Source of the DNA: an uncultured Myxococcales bacterium
GTDB lineage: Bacteria; Myxococcota_A; Polyangia; Polyangiales; Polyangiaceae
DNA: 41,667 nucleotides
NCBI GenBank assembly: GCA_937902985.1
Contig: CALFNG010000494.1
Coordinates: 1 to 41,667, forward strand
Direction of reading: 5' to 3'
Each line of letters starts with the position of its first letter. The stretch's first letter is position 1. The position numbers and the translations under genes are program-made. Of this stretch, positions 18,192-28,161 are shown piece by piece. Under the pieces are notes generated by a model. It saw only the letters and a list, made by a program, of their open reading frames with translations. It did no database searches and was not told the DNA's origin.

Positions 18192-18722
18192 ATGGTGAGA
18201 TGCTACCAAACCGTGAACCGAGCGTATGAAGACGTCAGCATGCTCCTGCGTCGAGAGCCCCTCGACCTCTTGCAACGGGCGACGACGACGGCAAGCGCCC
18301 GCGCCCGGTCCCTCGCGACCAGCTTGCGGGTCGAACTGGTGGGCCTCGAGGTCAGTGTCGACGTGCGACTCTACGTTCGCGGCATTCGCGACGGCGAGAA
18401 GATGGCCGGCGTGTTGCCCGCCCTGCGCATCGAGCTCACCTGGGAGGCGATCCACAACCGCGCGCTTTTTCCCTCGATGCTCGCCGAGCTTTTGGTGTGG
18501 CCTCCGTCGGCGCGCGAGACGCAGATCGAGATCCACGGCGTCTACTGGACCCCGATGGGCCCCATCGGGACTGCCCTCGACGCGGCCGTCGGGCACCGCA
18601 TCGCCGAGGCCGCCGTGTATCGCTTCCTGAGCGATGTGGTCGAGCAGCTTCATTGCGAGCTGCCGCCTCTTGACTCGCCGCGAGGCAAGCAGAACCACGG
18701 CCGTCCGCGATGGCCATTGTAA
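18192..18722 (+). CDS. Conserved hypothetical protein, about 176 aa
   Basis: I do not recognise a named family. ATG 18192 begins MVRCYQTVNRAYEDVSMLL; ATG 18177 would add five residues. The protein has no signal peptide or membrane helix. It shows an N-terminal helical segment, then strands (VELVGLEVSVDVRLYVRGI, LPALRIELTW), then WPPSARETQIEIHGVYWTP, GPIGTALDAAVGHRIAEAAV and a C-terminal helix FLSDVVEQLHCELPP. The strand/loop/strand order with a final long helix is reminiscent of SRPBCC (START-like) lipid- or ligand-binding proteins, which is inference only. Codon use and third-position GC fit real coding sequence, and the opposite-strand frame here looks like a shadow. Confidence 0.65.
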   Translation: MVRCYQTVNRAYEDVSMLLRREPLDLLQRATTTASARARSLATSLRVELVGLEVSVDVRLYVRGIRDGEKMAGVLPALRIELTWEAIHNRALFPSMLAELLVWPPSARETQIEIHGVYWTPMGPIGTALDAAVGHRIAEAAVYRFLSDVVEQLHCELPPLDSPRGKQNHGRPRWPL

Positions 18723-18891
18723 CGGCGTCGTGGTCGAGAGGCTTGTCAGTGACGATGCAAGCGCCCGCCTCGGCCAACGTCCTTTCCGGTCTCCCCGCTC
18801 AGGCGGTAGCCACGACGAGACCGGCCTCCAGTAAGGGTTCACGGGGGAAGCGACCGACGACTTAGTTGCCAGTCGAATACGAACGCCACGC

Positions 18892-19251
18892 TCAAAGCAC
18901 CCCGAACCGCCCGAGCGCGATGAAGACGCACAGTGCCCCCAGCACCGCGGGCGGTACCAGCGGCTCCTTGCGATCCACGTGCGTCTTCACGGCGCCCCCC
19001 ATGATGACGGTCAGCGCGACCGCGGCGACCGGCGTCAGGACTGGCGCAATCCCGGTGAGCCACGGCATGATCAATCCGACGGCCCCGAGAGCCTCGGCGA
19101 GCCCGAGCAGCTTCACGTTGGCGTCGCTCCACGTCGCGGCCCACTTCAGCTTCTCGGCGAGCTTCACACGCGGGGTGGCGACTTTCAGCCCTCCCGCTGC
19201 GAGCATCGCCAAGGCGACGAGACCTTGCGCGATCCAGAGCGAGACGTTCAT
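18892..19251 (-). CDS. DoxX-family membrane protein
   Basis: A 119-residue protein with four hydrophobic helices (about 5-22, 46-65, 69-86 and 98-115). The opening WIAQGLVALAMLAAGGLKV and the middle GLAEALGAVGLIMPWLTG are typical of DoxX or DoxX-like inner-membrane proteins. The family is linked to quinone-dependent or redox membrane functions, but this small type has no assigned reaction. It stands alone between a hypothetical gene and a Cys-rich secreted protein. A perfect hairpin with 7-bp arms (CCCCGAC/GTCGGGG, 19264-19281) lies 13-30 bases upstream of its ATG and could affect translation; no ribosome-binding site is evident. Confidence 0.85.
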   Translation of the reverse strand: MNVSLWIAQGLVALAMLAAGGLKVATPRVKLAEKLKWAATWSDANVKLLGLAEALGAVGLIMPWLTGIAPVLTPVAAVALTVIMGGAVKTHVDRKEPLVPPAVLGALCVFIALGRFGVL

Positions 19252-19550
19252 GACGCTTGGATGCCCCGACGCGGGTCGGGGAGGCGAAGAAAAGCGCTAC
19301 CCTGAGGACGCCAGCACGACGGGCGCGCAGCGAGAGCCGCGCGGCCCATCCCCTGGAACGGCCGCCGGCAGTCGATCATCGTCACTCTCCCGCCGCTCGC
19401 GCGGTGTTCTTCAAGCCGGACGGGTGACCCGCTTGACGTGTGCCGCCTCGTGCCACGCCTGCCTGACGGATCATGACAAGACCTGCCGGGCGCGCACGAA
19501 AGGCTATGTTTTCGCGGGTGGCTCGTCGTGTGCTAACGACGACGTCAGCC

Positions 19551-20279
19551 ATGAAGCCCTCGCCCCGCCTCGCTGCGCCTCTATCGGCCGCGCTCGCGCT
19601 TCTCGGCGCCGTTCACTGTGGCGGTGCCCCGTCCGCTGCCGCGAACGGCGACGCGTCAGGCGCTGACCCGATGCACGAGGTTCCCGACGGGTCCGGCGGA
19701 GGCGTGGTCGCTGCCGACGACGGGGGCGGTCCCGACGCATCCGGCCTGTACGTCGGTCCGACGGACGACGGCGGAGGGGTTCCCGATTTGCGGCGGAGCG
19801 ACGCAGCCCGCGGCGACACGTGCGCGCCTTTCTCGACCGTCGCCCAGCGCCGCCCCGCCGCGGTGGCGTGCGCGCCGACCCCTGCGCCCGATGCCGCCCT
19901 GCCCCCGTACGGCAGGGGCAATCTCGACGGGGGAAGCCCCGATCTGTGCCTCGTGGACGGGGACTGTTCGGACGGCGGTCCGTGCAGCTGCAAGGGAGCC
20001 ACGCGAGGCTGGGCAGGCAGCAGCAACGGGAACGCATGCATTCCGGGCAACTGCCGGATCGACTCGGACTGCGGGTCGGGCGGTGCCTGCTCGCCCACCG
20101 TCGACCCCGGCTGCGGGAGCTTCTACGGCGTGGTCGGCTACTACTGCCACACGTGCACCGACCAATGCGTCAACGACAGCGACTGCTCGTCGAATCCCAA
20201 CGGGGGACCCGCAGGGTACTGCGCATTCGATCCGGCGGTGGGGTACTGGGCATGTGGGTACAGCTTTTGCGCAGGGTGA
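19551..20279 (+). CDS. Cys-rich secreted protein (lipoprotein-like)
   Basis: A 242-residue protein from ATG 19551; ATG 19506, with AAAGG four bases upstream, would add 15 residues. A signal peptide (LSAALALLGAVHC) ends at a Cys whose preceding His is atypical for a lipobox, so it may be lipidated or simply secreted. An Asp/Gly linker follows, then a C-terminal domain with about 14 cysteines in spaced pairs (DLCLVDGDCSDGGPCSC, CRIDSDCGSGGACS, CHTCTDQCVNDSDCSS, YCAFDPAVGYWACGYSFC). The C-x-x-D-S/G-D-C pattern is common in small disulfide-rich domains of myxobacterial secreted proteins. The next gene begins 28 bases before its stop. Function unknown. Confidence 0.78.
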   Translation: MKPSPRLAAPLSAALALLGAVHCGGAPSAAANGDASGADPMHEVPDGSGGGVVAADDGGGPDASGLYVGPTDDGGGVPDLRRSDAARGDTCAPFSTVAQRRPAAVACAPTPAPDAALPPYGRGNLDGGSPDLCLVDGDCSDGGPCSCKGATRGWAGSSNGNACIPGNCRIDSDCGSGGACSPTVDPGCGSFYGVVGYYCHTCTDQCVNDSDCSSNPNGGPAGYCAFDPAVGYWACGYSFCAG

Positions 20280-21577
20280 CCTGGCTGGCGGCGGCGGGCC
20301 TACTCGGCGCATGCGCCTTTTCGCCGACCTCCGGGCAGGATCCCGCGCCGCGCGTCCCCTACCTGGACGACGCCTCGTTCCGTCGCGCGGAGCTCGAGGC
20401 GTCGCTCGTCAACCCGAGCAACGCGTACTCGCAATTGCGGTTGGCGCGCTACGCGTCGGGAGATGGCGCCGACTGGGAGCGGTTGCCGGAGTGGAACCCG
20501 CCCGTCGAGCCCATCGTCGCGAGCGAGCTCGATGCTCCCGGAGGGGCCTCGACGACCGCGCTCTCGCGGCGCGCAGTGCCTCTCGCCTTGCCCGCGACCG
20601 TGGCCTCGGAAGACGACCCGGCACTCGTCGCCCTCGGAGAGCTCGCCTTCCACCGCTACCCGACCCAGGTCGGGGCTTACTTCGGCGTGGGGCTGACGTC
20701 GCGGAGCGCGGCGGCGCGCTACGGCCTGTGGGTGGACGAGACCCGCGGCGTCGGGGGTCTCGTTCGCGCGCGCATGGCGGACGGCTCCGGGGCCGTCTCG
20801 CTCACGTGCTCGACGTGCCACTCGGCGCAAGGGGCCGAAGGGGACCTGGTCGCGGGTCTCCCGAACGCGCGCCTCGACGTGGGCGCCGCGACGCTCGCCG
20901 CGCAAGGGGTGCCGGAGGGGGCTGCGACCGGCGACCCCATCGCCGCATGGGGCCCCGGGCGCGTCGACGTAACGACCACCGCCGGGACCGAGCCCGTGCG
21001 CATCCCCGATCTGCGTCCCGTCCGCTGGCTCACGCACCTCCAGCAGGACGCGACCGTGCGCTCGCGCGATCTCACGGCGCTGGCGATCCGTATCGAGACC
21101 CTCATCATCACGTCCGGCGACCAGGTCGTTCGGCCCCCGCGCGTCGTCGCGCTGGCGCTGGCGGCTTACGTCCGCGCGCTGGCGGCGACCTTGCCTTCGC
21201 CGGACGGCGCCGCGCGCGCGTCGCCTCGAGGTGCGGCCGCATTCGCCTCGCAGTGCGCGGGATGCCACATCGCTCCCGCTCTCACCGGCCCGCCCGTGCC
21301 GCTCGCGACGATCGGCACCGACCCGACGTTCGGGCTATCGGCGAGCCGCGGCACGGGGGCGTACCGGGTGCCGTCGCTCCACGGTGTCGGCTCGCGCGGG
21401 CCCTTGCTCCACGACGGGACGATCGCGTCCGTCGACGCGCTGTTCGACGCCGGTCGCCTGGCGCCGTCGTTCGCCGGGCGGCTGCACGGCTCCGGCGCCG
21501 TCCTCGGGCACCTCTTTGGGCTGACCCTCGGCGCCGAAGATCGATCCGCGCTGCTGGCTTACTTGCGGGCTCTCTAG
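20252..21577 (+). CDS. Dihaem cytochrome c lipoprotein, MauG/CcP-like C-terminus
   Basis: A 441-residue lipoprotein. ATG 20252 lies inside the previous gene and gives MWVQLLRRVTWLAAAGLLGAC with a canonical lipobox at Cys21; GTG 20276 is a shorter option. Two c-type haem sites are visible: CSTCH at 186-190 and CAGCH at 335-339. The second domain ends with GAYRVPSLHGVGSRGPLLHDG, close to the RxPxLR..xxxxHDG motif of bacterial cytochrome c peroxidases and MauG proteins, then a final ALLAYLRAL helix. It would sit on the periplasmic or outer-surface side and carry out electron transfer or peroxide/substrate oxidation. Overlap with the Cys-rich gene suggests co-expression. Confidence 0.88.
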   Translation: MWVQLLRRVTWLAAAGLLGACAFSPTSGQDPAPRVPYLDDASFRRAELEASLVNPSNAYSQLRLARYASGDGADWERLPEWNPPVEPIVASELDAPGGASTTALSRRAVPLALPATVASEDDPALVALGELAFHRYPTQVGAYFGVGLTSRSAAARYGLWVDETRGVGGLVRARMADGSGAVSLTCSTCHSAQGAEGDLVAGLPNARLDVGAATLAAQGVPEGAATGDPIAAWGPGRVDVTTTAGTEPVRIPDLRPVRWLTHLQQDATVRSRDLTALAIRIETLIITSGDQVVRPPRVVALALAAYVRALAATLPSPDGAARASPRGAAAFASQCAGCHIAPALTGPPVPLATIGTDPTFGLSASRGTGAYRVPSLHGVGSRGPLLHDGTIASVDALFDAGRLAPSFAGRLHGSGAVLGHLFGLTLGAEDRSALLAYLRAL

Positions 21578-21687
21578 GGCATCGTCGAGAGAGGCGTCCC
21601 ACCCGGCGACGCGCGGCCTGACGGGTCGCGACGCTCCCCCCGAGCCCCACCTGCCGAGGCGATCGGTCCGGACTAATCTACGATGGC

Positions 21688-22068
21688 ATGCAGAGCTACA
21701 AAGGCGGGTGCCATTGCGGGCGGGTGCGCTTCCGGGTGAGCGGCGACCTCGCGCACGCGACGACGTGCAACTGCTCGATGTGCGAAAAGAAGGGCTTCGT
21801 GCACCTCATCGTCCCGCGCGATCGGTTCGAGCTCCTCGACGGCGAGGGCGAGCTGACGACCTACCGCTTCAACACCGGCGTCGCCGCGCACCACTTCTGC
21901 CGGACGTGCGGCATTCACAGCTTCTACGTGCCGCGTTCCGACCCCGACAAGATCGACGTCAACGTGCGCTGCCTCGACGGCGTCGACCTCGCGTCGATCG
22001 CGCCCACGGCGTTCGACGGACGCCACTGGGAGGCAGCGATGGCCACGCGACCGGCGCCTCATGACTGA
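21688..22068 (+). CDS. GFA-family (CENP-V/Mss4-like) zinc protein
   Basis: A 126-residue cytoplasmic protein with the GFA domain along its whole length. Zinc ligands are visible: GGCHCG (Cys8, Cys10), CNCSMC (Cys27, Cys29, Cys32) and CRTCG (Cys71, Cys74). The family takes its name from glutathione-dependent formaldehyde-activating enzyme, but most members, including short ones like this, have no proven activity. The gene stands alone with 110 bases upstream. It converges on the small secreted-protein gene that ends at 22095. The assignment to the family is firm; the reaction is not known. Confidence 0.93.
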   Translation: MQSYKGGCHCGRVRFRVSGDLAHATTCNCSMCEKKGFVHLIVPRDRFELLDGEGELTTYRFNTGVAAHHFCRTCGIHSFYVPRSDPDKIDVNVRCLDGVDLASIAPTAFDGRHWEAAMATRPAPHD

Positions 22069-22094
22069 GCGGCGTGGTGGGGAGCCCGGCGCGG

Positions 22095-22664
22095 TCACTT
22101 CGCGACCATCGTAATCGTCCCGGCACGAGCGTCGACCCAGTAGACGCACGCGGTGTCGACGTGGAACGAGGTCGACGGGTCGACCGAGCGGGCGACTACA
22201 CGCGGCGCCCCCCCATCAGGGCCGGACACCGGCGCGGCCAGGAGCCGCCCGGTCGGGCGATCGACGAAATACACGTCGACGTCGTTGTCCTGGAGGCGAT
22301 CGACGAATCCGCTCGTAGCCGCCACGGTTCGTGGCGCGCCCAGCGCGCCGTCGTTGGCGACGGCGCGGCCCACGATGGCGTCGGGCCCGCTGTACATGAC
22401 GGTCGCAGAGCCGGGGCCGAGCGCGATCGCCCCCGCGCCTCCCGCGTCCAGTCCGGCGACGCGTATCAAGGATCCCAAGGGTCCGAACGGCGCGGGCAAG
22501 AGGCACTCGACGACCTGTGCGGCGGTCGTGTCGCCTGGCGGCTCGACGCTCGGGGCGCTCGAGGGGGGCATCGGCGATCCCGGAGGCGATGCCCCCGGCG
22601 TCGGCGGCTCCGAGCCCGGCGGAGCGACGGGTTCTGCCAGCAGCGTGACGAGCACGGCGAGCAT
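22095..22664 (-). CDS. Small secreted protein with propeller-like repeats
   Basis: A 189-residue protein starting at ATG 22664. Longer in-frame readings toward 23456 run through the repeat array and are not believed. The N-terminus MLAVLVTLLAEPVAPPG could be a short signal peptide, followed by a Pro/Ser/Gly-rich segment to about residue 45. The rest contains strand pairs such as TVMYSGPDAIVGRAVANDGA, DVYFVDRPTGRLLAAPVSG and CVYWVDARAGTITMVAK, like the last blades of six-bladed secreted propellers in which each blade has a V-Y-W/F-V-D core. It is short for a full propeller and may be a truncated paralogue. It starts beside the 22-nt repeat array, which may cover its promoter. Confidence 0.65.
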   Translation of the reverse strand: MLAVLVTLLAEPVAPPGSEPPTPGASPPGSPMPPSSAPSVEPPGDTTAAQVVECLLPAPFGPLGSLIRVAGLDAGGAGAIALGPGSATVMYSGPDAIVGRAVANDGALGAPRTVAATSGFVDRLQDNDVDVYFVDRPTGRLLAAPVSGPDGGAPRVVARSVDPSTSFHVDTACVYWVDARAGTITMVAK

Positions 22665-22795
22665 ATCAGAGCTGGGTCTGGCGACGTCTGATGCTCGTCG
22701 AGTCCCTCGAGCCGGCGTCGCAGTGGATCTGGCTCGCCGCGCACACGCCCTTCGACGCGCTGACGTTGCTCGGCCCGGCGCGAACGGCGGGGCTC

Positions 22796-23155
22796 GATCG
22801 ACGGACAAGGACACTTGGATCGAGGGACAAGGACACTTGGATCGAGGGACAAGCGCGTGGCGAGGAGGGATGCGCGCACTTGCATGGAGGGATACGCGGG
22901 GATCGGTCCATCGATCCCCGCTTGGACGACAGGGACACGCGGACTTGGTTGGAGGGATACGCGCACTTCCATGGAGAGACACGCGGGGATCGATGGATCC
23001 AAGTGCGGACTTGGATCGAGGGACAAGCGCGTGGCGCCGATGGAAGTGCGGGGATCGATGGATCGATCCCCGCACTTGCATGGATACAAGCCCGCTCGGG
23101 ACGGAGGGACACGCGGGGATCGATGGATCCAAGTGCACGGATCGATCGAACGATC
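22796..23155. repeat. GATC-rich degenerate 22-nt repeat array with inverted repeats
   Basis: About 360 bases made of variants of a roughly 22-base unit that begins GGACAMG or GGATACGCG and ends TTGGATCGAG or ATGGAG. Two units are identical and adjacent (22803-22824, 22825-22846). A 29-base stretch is repeated exactly at 22978-23006 and 23108-23136. Two strong inverted repeats occur, at 22896-22921 and 23044-23077. GATC occurs 16 times. All frames stay open because the unit is not a multiple of three and contains no stops, so the apparent ORFs are artefacts. Function unknown. Confidence 0.85.
23044..23077. repeat. Perfect 16-bp inverted repeat
   Basis: The arms AAGTGCGGGGATCGAT (23044-23059) and ATCGATCCCCGCACTT (23062-23077) are exact reverse complements separated by GG. 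There is no adjacent T-run, so it is not a classical terminator. It could form a cruciform or serve as a dimeric protein-binding site. Confidence 0.85.
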
Positions 23156-23210
23156 TGCGCGTGTCCCGTGACCCCGAGCGCACAGGGAAGCTCGTAAGGT
23201 TCCCCTCGCC

Positions 23211-23591
23211 ATGAGCCAAGGGGAGGGACTGCGCGAGCTCGTGACGCCGGAGCTCAAGAAGGATGACGCCATGCGCGTGCTGTGGAGCCGTGCGCGACGT
23301 CGCGCGCAGGAGGATTGGGACACGAAGGATCTCCTCGCCGAGGCGCTCTCTCGCGTGATCGATCCCGACGACATGCCGGGGGATCCGAGCAAAGACTTCG
23401 TCGGCCACGTGACGTTCGCGATCCGAACATTCGTGGTACCGGCGAACGCACCTCAAGAACGCCGAGGCCGAGGCCCTCGACGGGGGCGTCGCGCAGCATC
23501 AGGAGAACCGGCCCGTGAAGCCGTGGTTGAAGAGGCGATCCTCATGGCCACTTCCGCGGCCGTCGAGAAGGTCCCCCGCGCTACCGCCTGA
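23211..23591 (+). pseudogene. Conserved hypothetical gene, probably frameshifted
   Basis: The frame from ATG 23211 gives 126 residues. The first 75 look natural (DAMRVLWSRARRRAQEDW, DLLAEALSRVIDPDDMPGDP, VGHVTFAIRTF), resembling myxobacterial proteins related to sigma-factor region 2. After about 23435 this frame turns into Arg/Gly-rich nonsense, while a different frame reads RRTHLKNAEAEALDGGVAQ with better composition. A small indel there is likely. The annotated end also overlaps the convergent toxin gene by 11 bases. Could be a truncated relic; function unknown. Confidence 0.5.
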
Positions 23592-23937
23592 AGAAGGACA
23601 CCTGCTGGAACCGCAGCCCCGCCAGGATCTGCTCCACCCGCGCGTCGGACAGCGACCCGATCCGTTCCCCAAGGCGCGCCTTGTCGACTGAAGCGATCTG
23701 CGACACGACCACGACGCTCTGCTCGGGAAGGTTCCCCTCGCCCTCGTCGAGCAGGACGTTCCCGGGCTCGGTCGCCCGGTGCAAGTTCGTCGTCAGCGCG
23801 CACACGACCACGGTCGTGATGCGCGAGTGGTTGAAGACGTCGTCTTGGACCACCACGTGGGGATGGGAGTAGCTCGGGGCCGGCCCTCGCGAGTCATCGG
23901 GCCCTATCCAGAACACGTCGCCACGATCAATTCTCAC
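23581..23937 (-). CDS. MazF/PemK-type toxin (endoribonuclease)
   Basis: A 118-residue protein covering a whole MazF/PemK fold: opening RGDVFWIGPDDSRG, then HPHVVVQDDVFNHSRITTVVVCALTT, GNVLLDEGEGNLPEQSVVVV and SQIASVDKARLGERIGSLS. Family members cleave mRNA at short motifs and are neutralised by a co-encoded antitoxin. Here no antitoxin gene precedes it on the same strand; the only candidate is the ribbon-helix-helix gene on the opposite strand, starting 128 bases away. Active-site-type residues (Ser and Thr in SRITTVVVCALTT, Arg in RGDVFW) are present, so the toxin looks intact. The family call is firm; partner assignment is not. Confidence 0.9.
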   Translation of the reverse strand: MRIDRGDVFWIGPDDSRGPAPSYSHPHVVVQDDVFNHSRITTVVVCALTTNLHRATEPGNVLLDEGEGNLPEQSVVVVSQIASVDKARLGERIGSLSDARVEQILAGLRFQQVSFFRR

Positions 23938-24065
23938 CCGCGACCGACAGTATCTGCCCGTGAGCCCGCGCGCCTCTCAGAAGACGCGATCGTCGTGCTC
24001 TGAGAGGAAGGCGCCGTTTTTCGCGGCGGTCGCGCAGGCCAGAAAGACTGGCGTAGTATGAATGT

Positions 24066-24410
24066 ATGATCCCGAAGCAGCGCCTCTCGGCATCGGTCGA
24101 CGCCGATCTCATCGCGGCCGCCGAGGCGGCCGTCTTGCGGGGGACTTTCGACAGCGTCAGCGCCTGGGTCAATGACGCCCTTCGTCTCAAGCTCGAGCAA
24201 GACCGTCGCCTGGAAGCGCTCGGAGCGTTCGTCGCAGCGTACGAGGCCGAGCACGGAGAGATCAGGTCCGAGGAGATCCGGGACGCGGCGCGGCGCGCTC
24301 GCGCCGTCATCACCCGACCGGCGGCAGCGGGAAGCGCGGCCTCTCGACGCGCGCGAGCGGCTACGAGTTCGTCTGCGCGCGCACGAGCCATGTCGCGCCA
24401 GCGAGGGTGA
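24066..24410 (+). CDS. Ribbon-helix-helix antitoxin (MazE/VapB-like)
   Basis: A 114-residue protein. Residues 1-75 match type II antitoxins: RLSASVDADLIAAAEAAV is the RHH strand and first helix, SVSAWVNDALRLKLEQDRRL the second, and FVAAYEAEHGEI the toxin-facing helix. From about residue 85 onward the sequence becomes Ala/Arg/Ser-rich and runs 50 bases into the convergent methyltransferase gene, so the natural C-terminus may have been lost or altered. In many genomes this type is followed directly by a PIN-domain toxin; none is present here. It is divergent from the MazF gene at 23581-23937, with a shared 128-base upstream region that could hold an autoregulated promoter. Confidence 0.78.
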   Translation: MIPKQRLSASVDADLIAAAEAAVLRGTFDSVSAWVNDALRLKLEQDRRLEALGAFVAAYEAEHGEIRSEEIRDAARRARAVITRPAAAGSAASRRARAATSSSARARAMSRQRG

Positions 24411-25203
24411 GGCGCTCGCCGCGAAGCCGGGGCCGCAGAGCGGCTTGCAGCGCGCGGCGCGCGCGAGCCGTCGCGTCGTCCGTGGACTCCCTGAACAAGT
24501 GAGAGGTCGGGCCCACGGTCATCACGAACTGAACGGCCGCGTCGAGGCCTTCCTCCGAAAGGACGATCTCCGCGTCGAGCGGGGTGACGGCGACGCTCGT
24601 AAATCCGGCGCCGGCGAGGATCCCTTCGACGCGAGCCCGGTCGCCAAAGGCGAACGGGCCGGGTTCGTCGGGAGCCGCCGCCGGCTCGGCGGGCAGGTGC
24701 TGCGCCGCGGCGTCGTACGGGAGGCGCACCCATTCGTTGTCCGCCGCCGGGCGCCAGCAGAGGAAGGCGACGCGGCCGCCCGGGCCAAGAGCCGTGCGAA
24801 GGTTCGCGAAGGCCGCCACGGGGTCGCGAAAGAACATCACCCCCAGGCGAGAGAGAACGACCTCGCAGGTGGCCTCGAACACGCGCGTCGACGCGTCTCC
24901 CTCGACGTACGCGATGTTCGGACGTCCCGCGGAGCGGTCTCGCGCACGCGCGAGCATCGGGGCCGAGACGTCGATGCCGAGGACGGCGCCGGTGGGTCCG
25001 ACGGCGTCGACCGCCGCGAGCGTCGTGACGCCGCAGCCGCAACCGACGTCGAGGACGTGCTCTCCGGGCTTCAGCGCGGCGAACGCCAGGAGGCGCGCCG
25101 TCAGTGCCGCGAACGCGCGGTCGATCGCGGCTTGCTCGCGCGCCCAGCGTTCGCCCGTGGGGCCGTTCCAGCACGTGACCTGATCGGCGTTCGCAGGGGC
25201 CAT
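24361..25203 (-). CDS. SAM-dependent class I methyltransferase
   Basis: A 280-residue cytoplasmic enzyme of the UbiE/Methyltransf_11 type. Motif I is VLDVGCGCGVTT (about 50-61), followed by the acidic end of strand 2 (GIDVSAPMLARARD), then YVEGDAS and VVLSRLGVMFFRDP with GGRVAFLCWRP as post-motifs. An N-terminal helix with WNGPTGERWAREQ is often seen in small-molecule methyltransferases. The substrate cannot be inferred. It lies between the antitoxin and the dual kinase; its stop overlaps the antitoxin end in convergent orientation, and it is 77 bases downstream of the kinase stop on the same strand. Confidence 0.9.
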   Translation of the reverse strand: MAPANADQVTCWNGPTGERWAREQAAIDRAFAALTARLLAFAALKPGEHVLDVGCGCGVTTLAAVDAVGPTGAVLGIDVSAPMLARARDRSAGRPNIAYVEGDASTRVFEATCEVVLSRLGVMFFRDPVAAFANLRTALGPGGRVAFLCWRPAADNEWVRLPYDAAAQHLPAEPAAAPDEPGPFAFGDRARVEGILAGAGFTSVAVTPLDAEIVLSEEGLDAAVQFVMTVGPTSHLFRESTDDATARARRALQAALRPRLRGERLTLAGATWLVRAQTNS

Positions 25204-25280
25204 TCGCCGATCCTAGCAAGAGCAAGCCCCGGCTGGCGGGTCCCAACCGTCGACGTCCTGATGCCGTCGCATTACGATGT

Positions 25281-27839
<2,559 letters not shown>

Positions 27840-28161
27840 TGGCCGCCACGCTAAGAAGCGCGGCCCCCGGAGGCCAACTTTTGGGACACGCTTCGCTCGC
27901 GCCCGCGCCTGCGACTCGCGCCGCGCCCGCTACCAGCCCGTCACGCGCCGGATCTCTGCTTCGAGCGCGGTCGTCATCACCGTCGCGCCCGAGCTCGCGT
28001 CGCCGGGCGAGAGCGGGGCTCCCCCGTCGAGCGCGTCGTTGCCGGTCGCGTCGTCGACGGATGCGGCTTCGAGTCTCGTGCCCGCGTCGAGCGCTCCGCG
28101 GCCGCGCGACGAGCGGGAGTCGGCCACGCCCCCGCTGCATCCCGACTACACTTCTCCGTAC
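27840..28161. other. Intergenic region between divergent kinase and phosphatase genes
   Basis: About 322 bases holding the promoters of two divergent genes. On the minus strand, 27930-28127 encodes an Asp/Gly/Ser-rich 65-residue frame; a possible lipobox-like SGCSGG lies just upstream of it but is cut off by a stop. This looks like the linker of a lost lipoprotein. No clear promoter or hairpin seen. Confidence 0.4.

Noticed and set aside
17925-18842. A 305-residue minus-strand protein opposite the conserved hypothetical
   Set aside because: His/Arg/Ala-rich shadow; the plus-strand frame has balanced composition and ordered secondary-structure pattern.
19264-19281. Terminator hairpin upstream of doxX
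   Set aside because: A perfect 7-bp stem but without T-run and located in the leader of a minus-strand gene, so kept only as a note in that gene's entry.
22796-23155. CRISPR array
   Set aside because: There is no constant repeat separated by unique spacers, and no cas gene in the window.
22691-23456. Several repeat-containing proteins in both strands over the 22-nt array
   Set aside because: A 22-base stop-free unit keeps all frames open; the peptides simply echo the repeats and have no homology.
27930-28127. Small minus-strand ORF of 65 residues
   Set aside because: Asp/Gly-rich without signal peptide; possibly a lipoprotein linker relic but not supported as a gene.
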